24,406 nt of DNA, from positions 1 to 24,406 of the IMG/VR virus record IMGVR_UViG_3300006641_000172. One strand, written 5' to 3'. Below, in pieces: positions 1 through 6,381 of the stretch (positions are counted from its first letter, which is position 1; each line of letters starts with the position of its first letter). The DNA is from a virus. The notes beneath the pieces are model-generated. The model had not been told where the DNA came from. It did not search any database and saw only the letters and a program-made list of their open reading frames with translations. The position numbers were made by a program, and so were the translations under genes.

Positions 1-84
1 CGTGGCCTCCAGATCATGCGCTGGATCGCAGCTGCCGCCGAACCTGCCCCCGCCGCAAGCAACGGCACCGACATCCCGTTCTGA
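1..84 (+). CDS. C-terminal end of a single-strand DNA-binding-type protein (partial)
   Basis: Only the last 27 codons and a TGA stop are in the window; the gene begins beyond the left edge. The visible end reads RGLQIMRW, then an alanine/proline-rich linker, then the terminus NGTDIPF. An acidic or polar tail ending in IPF is the hallmark of bacterial SSB and of many phage SSB-like proteins, where it recruits partner proteins. The stop codon lies inside the Shine-Dalgarno region of the next gene (TGAGGAG), so the two are probably cotranscribed and coupled. The neighbouring Gp157 gene often sits beside phage SSB or recombination genes, which supports the call. With so little sequence, the OB-fold itself cannot be checked. 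Confidence 0.55.
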   Translation, partial: RGLQIMRWIAAAAEPAPAASNGTDIPF

Positions 85-94
85 GGAGACAACC

Positions 95-601
95 ATGAAC
101 CTGTACGACATTGGGACGGAGATGCAGTCCATCATCGACGCGATGCTTGACGGCGGCGCTGACAGCCCAGAGGCGATGGAGGCGCTTGATCAACACCTCG
201 CGGGCCTTGATACCGCCCTTGAGCAGAAGGCGGAACGGTACGCGGGCCTCGTGCGCGAGTTGGAGTCGCGCTCCGATGCCCGCAAGGCCGAGGCGCAGCG
301 AATCAGCGCCCTCGCCCGCGTGGACGCGGCCCTGGCCGACCGGCTGAAGACCCGCCTCAAGGAGGTCATGGAGTCGGTCGGCAAGACTCGCCTGGACGCG
401 GGGAACTTCCGCCTCTCCGTGGCGCAGAACGGCGGCAAGCAGCCGCTTGTGGTCAACGTCGAGCCGACCGCGCTGGCTCCCCAGTTTCAGGCCGTGAAGG
501 TCGCGGCAAACACGGATGCCATCCGCGCCGCGCTCGAGGGCGGCGCTACGATCCCCGGCTGCGCGCTGCTGCCCCGCGGCACCAGCCTCCGCATCCGCTG
601 A
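95..601 (+). CDS. Gp157-family protein (Siphovirus Gp157-like)
   Basis: This 168-residue protein fits the Siphovirus Gp157 family in length and layout. A short N-terminal helix begins MNLYDI, followed by a long charged helical region (about residues 40-110, rich in E, R, K and A) that contains an ADRLKTRLKEVM-type segment, and then a short beta-rich end with an FRLSVAQNGG motif. Family members were linked to phage resistance in Streptococcus and usually lie in replication/recombination clusters; their biochemical role is not established. The start is fixed by GAGGAG six bases upstream of the ATG at 95. An in-frame extension upstream to position 2 is open, but it overlaps the end of the SSB-like gene and reads as non-coding. 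This is the last plus-strand gene before the convergent junction. Confidence 0.8.
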   Translation: MNLYDIGTEMQSIIDAMLDGGADSPEAMEALDQHLAGLDTALEQKAERYAGLVRELESRSDARKAEAQRISALARVDAALADRLKTRLKEVMESVGKTRLDAGNFRLSVAQNGGKQPLVVNVEPTALAPQFQAVKVAANTDAIRAALEGGATIPGCALLPRGTSLRIR

Positions 602-625
602 CATCACCCCACCGGGCATCTCCTC

Positions 626-669
626 GCCCCGGGCGCCGCCGAAGGAATCAGCGGTCAGCCCGGGGCTTT
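626..669 (+). terminator. Putative terminator hairpin after the Gp157 gene
   Basis: A perfect 9-bp inverted repeat, GCCCCGGGC at 626-634 and GCCCGGGGC at 658-666, is followed by TTTC on the plus strand. The 23-base loop can form a further CCGC/GCGG stem (636-639 with 651-654). It lies 24 bases after the last plus-strand stop codon, as expected for the end of the early transcript. The U-tract is short, so intrinsic strength may be modest. Confidence 0.5.
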
Positions 670-681
670 CATTGAACGACA

Positions 682-722
682 GAGCGCGGCGAGCCGTGGC
701 GAACCATCGGCCGGCCGCGCTC
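682..722 (-). terminator. Long imperfect hairpin, putative end of the late operon
   Basis: GAGCGCGGC at 682-690 pairs perfectly with GCCGCGCTC at 714-722. Inside it, GCCG (693-696) pairs with CGGC (708-711), and TGG pairs with CCA around a CGAA tetraloop (700-703). It is the first structure met by minus-strand transcripts, 18 bases past the last late stop codon. There is no real U-tract after it, so it could act as a structural or processing element, or as half of a bidirectional stop with the hairpin at 626-669. Confidence 0.4.
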
Positions 723-740
723 CGTTGCGTGGGCCGTTGG

Positions 741-854
741 TCAGAACTTGACCTTGGAGCCGTACTTGCCCTTCAGCCACCAGCCCGCCGCGAGCGAGAT
801 GGAGGCGACCAGGGCGATGAACCATGCCGTGCCGAGAGCGTCCGCGAGAATCAT
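741..854 (-). CDS. Small single-pass membrane protein (37 residues)
   Basis: This short gene encodes 37 residues starting MILADALG. One hydrophobic segment (about residues 9-28, WFIALVASISLAAGWW) is followed by a short basic tail, KGKYGSKVKF. Its ATG overlaps the stop codon of the upstream lipoprotein gene as ATGA (851-854), a strong sign of translational coupling and of a real gene. It is the last gene of the late operon. Small one-span proteins at the end of a phage late operon are often lysis-related (holin, pinholin or antiholin), but nothing in the sequence proves this, and a virion or superinfection role is equally open. Confidence 0.6.
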   Translation of the reverse strand: MILADALGTAWFIALVASISLAAGWWLKGKYGSKVKF

Positions 855-1345
855 GTGCTTGCCTTCCTGCGCTTCTGCGCCTTGCGATAGGCCGCGTCGA
901 ACTCGGGGTCCGACCTCAACGCGGCAACCAGTTCCCGCTCCGACTCCGGGCGAGACTCATCCAATGTATCCACGGCAAGCTCGGCCGTAGCGACCTTGCG
1001 CCTGGGCAGCCACCCGATGGCGATGCGGATGGCCGTGAACGCGCCCGACTGCCACAGCATGAACGCGATGGCGGCGACCGCGAAGCCGACCCCCCACCAC
1101 TTCAGCGTTGACAGCCATGCCGGCGTCTTGTCCTGCACGGCCGGCAGCTCCTCGTGGATGCCTGCGGCAAGGCCGTCGATCCTGGTCGCGCCGTCAACAA
1201 CCACGGGGTCGCCGACCTCGTTGCCGTGCGTCACGAGCGCGTGCGCCTCGGTGCGGATCTCGTTGGTGTTCCTGGCGATCCGCGCCACCGGACTGCACCC
1301 GACCAGCGCCGCACAGAGCAGCACGGCAGCCGACCTCACAGCCAC
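851..1345 (-). CDS. Lipoprotein with internal transmembrane segment (unimolecular spanin candidate)
   Basis: The product is about 164 residues from a GTG start at 1345, which overlaps the end of the upstream gene by 10 bases; a second GTG at 1339 is also possible. The N-terminus is a lipoprotein signal peptide with an LVGC lipobox (Cys17). A helical, probably periplasmic stretch follows (18-80), then a transmembrane segment (about 83-103, WWGVGFAVAAIAFMLWQSG), an amphipathic stretch ending in a basic WLPRRK, and a charged tail of about 47 residues. A lipidated N-terminus plus a later membrane span is the layout of unimolecular spanins such as phage T1 gp11, which bridge outer and inner membranes at lysis. 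The cytoplasmic tail is longer than usual for u-spanins and the periplasmic part rather short, so the role is inference; it could be another late membrane protein. Confidence 0.6.
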   Translation of the reverse strand: MAVRSAAVLLCAALVGCSPVARIARNTNEIRTEAHALVTHGNEVGDPVVVDGATRIDGLAAGIHEELPAVQDKTPAWLSTLKWWGVGFAVAAIAFMLWQSGAFTAIRIAIGWLPRRKVATAELAVDTLDESRPESERELVAALRSDPEFDAAYRKAQKRRKAST

Positions 1346-1641
1346 ACCCTGTATGGGACGCTCGGCAGCGGGTCAAAGGTCGGCAGCGCCTCGACCTGCT
1401 CCTCGGTGAGTTCGATGGTCACCCGCAGGTTCGCGTGGTACTCCGGGTGACCCGGCTTGATGATGATGCCGTCCGGGTCAACCTGCGCCGGGATCGGCCC
1501 AATGCGGTCGAGGTAGACGCCGGGGATTGGCTGCACGGTGACCTCGCCGTCCTCGTCGGTGACTTCCTGCGCCAGCCCTGCGGCGATGAGCGCATCGTCC
1601 ATCTCGTCCTGCGTGTCCGTGCGGAGCATGAAGTCGCTCAT
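1336..1641 (-). CDS. Small phage protein of unknown function
   Basis: The gene encodes 101 residues from an ATG at 1641 that overlaps the stop of the preceding fibre gene as ATGA, so it is likely translationally coupled. The sequence is acidic: a helical start (TDTQDEMDDALIAAGL) precedes a beta-rich middle with a PGVYLDRIGPIP turn, and the end is strand-like with HANLRV. No signal peptide, membrane span or cysteine is present. Similar short acidic proteins follow tail-fibre genes in many phages, where a fibre chaperone or assembly role is sometimes proposed. I recognise no catalytic motif and assign no function. Confidence 0.7.
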   Translation of the reverse strand: MSDFMLRTDTQDEMDDALIAAGLAQEVTDEDGEVTVQPIPGVYLDRIGPIPAQVDPDGIIIKPGHPEYHANLRVTIELTEEQVEALPTFDPLPSVPYRVWL

Positions 1642-2987
1642 GTTGTGAGGCTCTGGAGTTGGGCGTTGGGAAGGCGGGTCGGCCAGTACTTGAGCAGCGA
1701 AATGCAGCCTTGCAGATATGTCGTTGAACCAAATGTCCTGCTTGCTCCAAGGTGCAGCCTGTCAACGCCCGTTTGCAGCGATCCACTTGTGTCGTTGGCC
1801 GTAACCCCAACTGCTGCGAGATGATTGTCGTTTGACTTGTATCCCCAAGCAAACGCAGTATTTTGGGCTGCCGTTGCAACAAGCGATGGAGCGAGATCAA
1901 TCGTCCCAAGGTCGAACACACGGGGGAATCGACCTGCATCGCCAGCAACCGTGACTCGATACGAAGCGTTGCAGAACACGCGACTGGTTCCGCTGCTGTT
2001 TGATACTTCGTAGGCGTACCGATCAATTCCAACGCCGAGGAACGCAGACGGGTTGTTCATGGAATATCGAACAAGGAAAGACCCTTCCGAGTTGTTCGTA
2101 AACCACGACGCGAAGTTTGTCCCGGTCATGCTGCACTCATCCGCCGCCCTGCTCCCCTGACTCGCCGCGGTCGGGATGTAGGAGGACGCGCCGGAGCCGT
2201 CTTCTAGCATTGCTCCCCACCAATAGCAGTACTCACCAGCACCAGTAACAGATCCAAAGAGTCCGCCAATATAAGCCTGAATGTTGTTTCCGCTCGTAAT
2301 TCCAGATGACACAGTAAGCACAAGCCGATACCAACCATCTTGGTATGCGGTCAATGATGCTCCAGTAGATCCGGTGTTGTAACTGACTGACGGAACTGTT
2401 GCGGGATTTACAATACTAACGTCAAGCAAAATGGTTGACGTTGTTGAGTTTCGTATTGCTACGCGGCGAAGATTGTTAGGTGTTGAATTGGTGTGATTGC
2501 CATTTCTCCACCACACAGACAACGTCACGGATGTGGATGTCACATTGCTGCACAACTGCACATTGCCGGGAGAAATTGCTCCTGTTCCTGCCGTCCACCG
2601 TAGAGCAAGCGTTGATCCATCTGGTGATGTATATCCAGTACCAGACAGGTCGTAACCACTCGGACCCCACGGGGATGTAGAAAATGCAGATGATTGAAAC
2701 AATCTATTGACGGCACTCCCCTCGATCAGCAGCCCTCGCGGTGACAGCGTGGTCGGGTCGTGGTCGAACCGCGCCACGTTGTTCGATGCCGTGGCGACCA
2801 GCCCGCTAGCGTTGATGAACGTGGCGTTACTGGCGCGGGTCAACGTCAGGCGCGGGTCGAGCGTGTTGCCCATCGTCGTGAAGTCCAACGACAACGTGCT
2901 GCCGTCGCCGAGGTTGTTCATCAGCAGCAGCTGCTCGTCCGCGCTCCTGGCGAACGGGCGATGGAATCGGCCGAGGAGGCTACGCAT
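1638..2987 (-). CDS. Tail fibre / receptor-binding-type protein with LamG-like fold features
   Basis: The 449-residue product has an N-terminal module around residues 45-95 with LTLTRASNATFINASG and FDHDPTTLSPRGLLIEG. This is a signature recurrent in phage tail-fibre and carbohydrate-binding proteins, where it precedes concanavalin/LamG-like beta-sandwich domains. The remaining sequence is rich in S, T, N, G and aromatic residues, as in beta-sandwich adhesins, and ends in a RLPNAQLQSLT-type tail also seen in these proteins. The start follows GGGAG six bases upstream and lies 12 bases after the preceding gene. The N-terminal 90 or so codons (down to about 2700) are G+C-rich like the rest of the phage. 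The body is AT-richer, with GC3 about 42% in an 88-codon sample, so the receptor-binding part was probably acquired separately. Confidence 0.7.
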   Translation of the reverse strand: MRSLLGRFHRPFARSADEQLLLMNNLGDGSTLSLDFTTMGNTLDPRLTLTRASNATFINASGLVATASNNVARFDHDPTTLSPRGLLIEGSAVNRLFQSSAFSTSPWGPSGYDLSGTGYTSPDGSTLALRWTAGTGAISPGNVQLCSNVTSTSVTLSVWWRNGNHTNSTPNNLRRVAIRNSTTSTILLDVSIVNPATVPSVSYNTGSTGASLTAYQDGWYRLVLTVSSGITSGNNIQAYIGGLFGSVTGAGEYCYWWGAMLEDGSGASSYIPTAASQGSRAADECSMTGTNFASWFTNNSEGSFLVRYSMNNPSAFLGVGIDRYAYEVSNSSGTSRVFCNASYRVTVAGDAGRFPRVFDLGTIDLAPSLVATAAQNTAFAWGYKSNDNHLAAVGVTANDTSGSLQTGVDRLHLGASRTFGSTTYLQGCISLLKYWPTRLPNAQLQSLTT

Positions 2988-2999
2988 GATGCGCTCCCG

Positions 3000-3542
3000 T
3001 CAAAGGAAGGAGTAGAAGCAGCCCATCGTTCCCGTCGAGGACTCAAACTGCAGGGTGATGTACTGCAGGCCGACCGTGTCAATCAACGCGCCGGCAGGCG
3101 GGGTGCCAATTGCGGCGGCCGTGCCGGGGCTGTACAGGTTCACGGTGGGAACGCCGGTCGCAGCGGTGATCGCGTGGAAGAAGTACTGCGCCGTGCCGTT
3201 CACCGTCAGGTTCGGGATGCTGCCGGAGGTGCCGTTGTACGCGCACGCCAGGTCGCACAGCAGCGTCGGGACGTACACCGGGGTGCCGCTCGTCTGCGTG
3301 TAGGTTGACCAGCCGATCACGCGCACGCTCGGCGTGGTCGCGTTGTTGGCGCTGTGGAACGGGACGATCCGCAGCAGGCTCGGCTTGTCGCCGAGGTTCG
3401 TCGGCACCAGGAACGTCTGCCCGGTCGTGGACGGGATCGTGGCGGTCGGGACGGCGGCGTCGTAGGTTCCGCTCGAGGCGGTGACGAGTCCGCTGGTTCG
3501 GTACTCCGGCTTGTCGGTGGCGATGACGATGTCGGTAGGCAT
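3000..3542 (-). CDS. Probable virion-associated protein, unknown function
   Basis: This 180-residue protein starts at an ATG at 3542 that has AAGGA five bases upstream. It is rich in T, S, V, P and Y with almost no long helical stretch, so an all-beta fold is likely. Visible features are PTDIVIATDKPEYRTSG at the N-terminus, VRVIGWSTY in the middle and a C-terminus ending GCFYSFL; cysteines are few. It sits between a holin-like gene and a fibre gene in the tail end of the late operon, with gaps of about 10 bases on both sides. That position and composition fit a small structural or fibre-associated protein. I do not recognise a family. Confidence 0.65.
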   Translation of the reverse strand: MPTDIVIATDKPEYRTSGLVTASSGTYDAAVPTATIPSTTGQTFLVPTNLGDKPSLLRIVPFHSANNATTPSVRVIGWSTYTQTSGTPVYVPTLLCDLACAYNGTSGSIPNLTVNGTAQYFFHAITAATGVPTVNLYSPGTAAAIGTPPAGALIDTVGLQYITLQFESSTGTMGCFYSFL

Positions 3543-3551
3543 GGTGTTCCT

Positions 3552-3770
3552 TTAGGCGAATGCCTTGATGACGTAGTTGGCGACCAGCCCTAGGATGCCG
3601 CCGGCGGCGGCCGCGTATCCCAGGATGTGGCTCTTCGACTGCTCGAGGTGACGAATGCGCTCGTCGTGCGACTTGATCTCGTCGTTCTGCCGCGACTGCT
3701 GGGCGAGGATCGAGTCGATCTTCCCCTCGAGGCGACCGATGGCGAGGAAGAGTTCGTCGTGGTGCTGCAT
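3552..3770 (-). CDS. Coiled-coil plus C-terminal membrane-segment protein (holin / XhlA-like candidate)
   Basis: The product is about 72 residues. Residues 1-50 form a charged heptad-like helix (LAIGRLEGKIDSILAQQ, then DERIRHLEQSK), followed by one hydrophobic span (about HILGYAAAAGGILGLVANYVI) and a lysine near the end. An N-terminal coiled coil with a C-terminal membrane anchor is the layout of XhlA-type hemolysin/holin accessory proteins and of several small phage lysis proteins. An ATG at 3776 would add two residues, but AAGAG lies directly against it; the same AAGAG sits six bases before the ATG at 3770, which I prefer. The gene begins right after the tail fibre stop codon. Holin activity is inference from topology and position only. 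Confidence 0.65.
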   Translation of the reverse strand: MQHHDELFLAIGRLEGKIDSILAQQSRQNDEIKSHDERIRHLEQSKSHILGYAAAAGGILGLVANYVIKAFA

Positions 3771-3779
3771 GGTCATCTC

Positions 3780-6350
3780 TTATGCGATGTCGGCGCGTGC
3801 GATTTCGACCCAATCGCCGCCGTTGTAGTAAAGCGTGATGTTGTCCTGCAGGTTATTCATCGTGAAATCACCTGCTAAACGAAGGTTCCCGGTGTTGTCC
3901 TTCACGACGATGTCCTTGGTGCTTGCCGTCTGGCCGATGGTGATCTGCTGTCCAAGGATTCCGCCGTTGATGGTGTCAAGATCATCCGTTCCGGCACCAC
4001 CCTCGGTATCGATGATGTACACGCCATTGCCGCCGTGCGGAAGCGTCACGACGCCTGAAGCGATCACTAGGGCTGGATACTGCGTTCCCTGGACATACGA
4101 GATGCCTGTGACCGTGCAGTCCAGCATGTTGTTGCCGTTGCCGATCACCACGTTCGACGTCGTTCCTGTGATGCGGATGCCCCAGCCGCCTGCTGGCGAT
4201 GGCATTCGTGCCACGTTGTTCGACACCGTCACGTTCGACGCATCCGTGATCCTGATGCAGGCGCTGCTGCTTGTTCCATTCGCGCCGTTGACGCCGTACT
4301 GGACAACGTTTCCGTTGATGACGCCGTAGGTGCCTCGGCACTGCAGAATGCTGCCTGCGACATCCGTGGTCTGCACGATGTTGCAGTCGCTCACGACGAA
4401 GCGCCTGACATCGGTATCGATGTAGAAGGCTCCGCTTGTTGATGCGCCTGAAACGTAGCAGCCATCGACGCTCACGTTGCTGATGAACCTCGTCGCAGCT
4501 GGATTGATCTCGATTCCGCTGCTCAAGGCATCGCGGAACGAGCTGTTGCTTACGCGGATCAGCAGCGTGTCGGTGCTGTTCTGCGTGCTGCCGGATGCGA
4601 TGGAAAGCCCGGTCGATCCGCCGAAGGTGCTTGACCCATCGACAATGAACTCGTTCTCCGTGATCGTCGTGTGGGTCGCAAGCGTGATGCCGTTGGTTGC
4701 CGGCGACGTCACGGTGCATCCGATGACCTGCCCGGACCCGCACTCGAGGTTAAACCCGCTTGCGGCAGAACCAACAGACATGCAGTTCGAGAAGAGGATG
4801 CCTTCGGCGTTCGCGTGCGTGTCGAATGCATCCCCGGTGTTGATCGTCCCGAACGACCTGCAGTTCGAGTACGTGATGCGGCGGTTGATGCCGACGCTTC
4901 CAGTCGCCTTGGTGTTCGTCACAGCATGCCGGCAGCGCAGGAACGAGCTGTTCGCGACGATGCAGTCCTGGCAGCAGTCAACGATGTTGACGCCGTATCC
5001 CGTGGTCGTTGCCAAGGCATCCTCGACGTACACATCATCGATGACGCAGAAGAGGCAGCTCGTGAGCCGAATCGTGTTGCCGTTGAAGTACCGCGCACGG
5101 ATGCGGTGGATTCGGCTATTTATGGCTTGGTCGAACCGAACCGCGGTCTGCAGGTTCGTCGCGAGCGATGGACCGAGGAACTGACCGCCCTCAACGATCA
5201 CGTTCTCAACGAACGTGACCTTGCGGACCTGCGCTGACTGCGCCGTGTTGTATGCCCCACCGACCAGCGGAGTGCGGAGCGTGATGACGCCGGTTCCGGT
5301 GTTTACCGATGCGACCTGCGCGATCTCCGCGATGGGGGCATCCGTCCATCCGGTGTCGTACACGGTCGAGGAAGAAACCTGCACCCAATCGCCGGCGGCG
5401 AAGAACAGGCTGTTCGCAGTCGATACGGTCAGGGTGGTCGCACCAACGACCGCATTCGCCGTCAGGCTGTACCAGGTACCCATCGTCCCGGCCGCGTAGA
5501 AAGCAGTGGACGGCGACCCGGAAGCTGTCGATGACATGTCAATCACCGCATCGTCATCGAGCAGGATGTTGGTATTCGACCCGACCGTGATCGTGCTGTC
5601 GATGACATACGTACCGGGAGGGAAGTAGATGGTCCCGCCGACGTTCACTGCCGCCTGCACGGCCGCGACGTCATTCGTTACGCCGTCGCCAGCGGCACCG
5701 AAGTCCTTGACGCTGACGGAGTCGCGCAACTTGGACAGGACGGTACGTCCAGTCGCGCTCGCACCGGACTGACGGAACCCGACGAGTCCTGCGCCGGCGG
5801 AAGCGAACGTGTTGACGGCGAGATCCGTGCGGAGCGCCGTGTCCGTGCCTGTTCCGCTTGAAACGCTCGGCTGTCCGCTGGCGTCGAAGATCAGGTACTT
5901 GCCTTGCCGAGCCGACGCTGTCGGAAGCGTCATGTCAAGTCCGATGCCGTCCGAGATCGGGATCTTGACGGTGCGGTCGCCGATGTCGCTGATCTGCTGG
6001 ATCTGGATGGTCGCACGGTCAAGGCTGTCCGTGATGACCTCCGGGTAGAAGCCGCCTTGGTTCGTCAGGTCGGTCGGCTGCAGGTTCGCGATGCTCGAGG
6101 TGATTGTCAGCGTCTGCGTTGCAGTCAGCGCGCCGGCGACCAGCGTCACCGTTCCGCCCGGATTCGAGTTCTGATCGCCATTCAGCGAAACCGTGTAGTC
6201 GGTCGTGAGAAAAAGAACGGACTCGACGCCCGTTGATGAGTCGAAGCGAACGACGTCTAGATCGGCCGCAGCGAACACCTTGAACGCAAACGCGAACGAC
6301 GATCCACTCGTGTACGGGCCTGCGATTCTGGTCGTGCTGGAAATCGTCAT
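3780..6350 (-). CDS. Tail fibre / tailspike: T7 gp17-type N-terminus plus pectate-lyase-like beta-helix
   Basis: This is an 856-residue protein. Residues 1-150 resemble the virion-attachment domain of T7-type tail fibres, including YTVSLNGDQNSNPGGTVTL and the YPEVITDSLDRATIQIQQI segment. A linker follows, then SVKDFGAAGDGVTNDVAA at about 212-230 with IYFPPGTYVI just after, the standard entry into a pectate-lyase-3-type right-handed beta-helix. Residues about 250-770 are repetitive S/T/N/V-rich strands of the helix, and a short C-terminal domain ends GDWVEIARADIA. Such proteins bind and often depolymerise host surface polysaccharide; the catalytic residues cannot be identified by eye. AGGGAG lies eight bases before the ATG and the gap from the giant gene is 31 bases. 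It is the main receptor-recognition candidate. Confidence 0.85.
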   Translation of the reverse strand: MTISSTTRIAGPYTSGSSFAFAFKVFAAADLDVVRFDSSTGVESVLFLTTDYTVSLNGDQNSNPGGTVTLVAGALTATQTLTITSSIANLQPTDLTNQGGFYPEVITDSLDRATIQIQQISDIGDRTVKIPISDGIGLDMTLPTASARQGKYLIFDASGQPSVSSGTGTDTALRTDLAVNTFASAGAGLVGFRQSGASATGRTVLSKLRDSVSVKDFGAAGDGVTNDVAAVQAAVNVGGTIYFPPGTYVIDSTITVGSNTNILLDDDAVIDMSSTASGSPSTAFYAAGTMGTWYSLTANAVVGATTLTVSTANSLFFAAGDWVQVSSSTVYDTGWTDAPIAEIAQVASVNTGTGVITLRTPLVGGAYNTAQSAQVRKVTFVENVIVEGGQFLGPSLATNLQTAVRFDQAINSRIHRIRARYFNGNTIRLTSCLFCVIDDVYVEDALATTTGYGVNIVDCCQDCIVANSSFLRCRHAVTNTKATGSVGINRRITYSNCRSFGTINTGDAFDTHANAEGILFSNCMSVGSAASGFNLECGSGQVIGCTVTSPATNGITLATHTTITENEFIVDGSSTFGGSTGLSIASGSTQNSTDTLLIRVSNSSFRDALSSGIEINPAATRFISNVSVDGCYVSGASTSGAFYIDTDVRRFVVSDCNIVQTTDVAGSILQCRGTYGVINGNVVQYGVNGANGTSSSACIRITDASNVTVSNNVARMPSPAGGWGIRITGTTSNVVIGNGNNMLDCTVTGISYVQGTQYPALVIASGVVTLPHGGNGVYIIDTEGGAGTDDLDTINGGILGQQITIGQTASTKDIVVKDNTGNLRLAGDFTMNNLQDNITLYYNGGDWVEIARADIA

Positions 6351-6381
6351 CTCTTCGGCTCCCTCGACATTGGGGGTGATT

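Noticed and set aside
2-94. N-terminal extension of the Gp157 gene to position 2
   Set aside because: The extension overlaps the SSB-like end in another frame, is low in plausible protein character, and the ATG at 95 has a well-placed GAGGAG.
1638-2100. Possible diversity-generating retroelement variable region, as in BPP-1
   Set aside because: The C-terminus lacks the C-type-lectin variable-repeat pattern, and no template repeat or reverse transcriptase gene is in the window.
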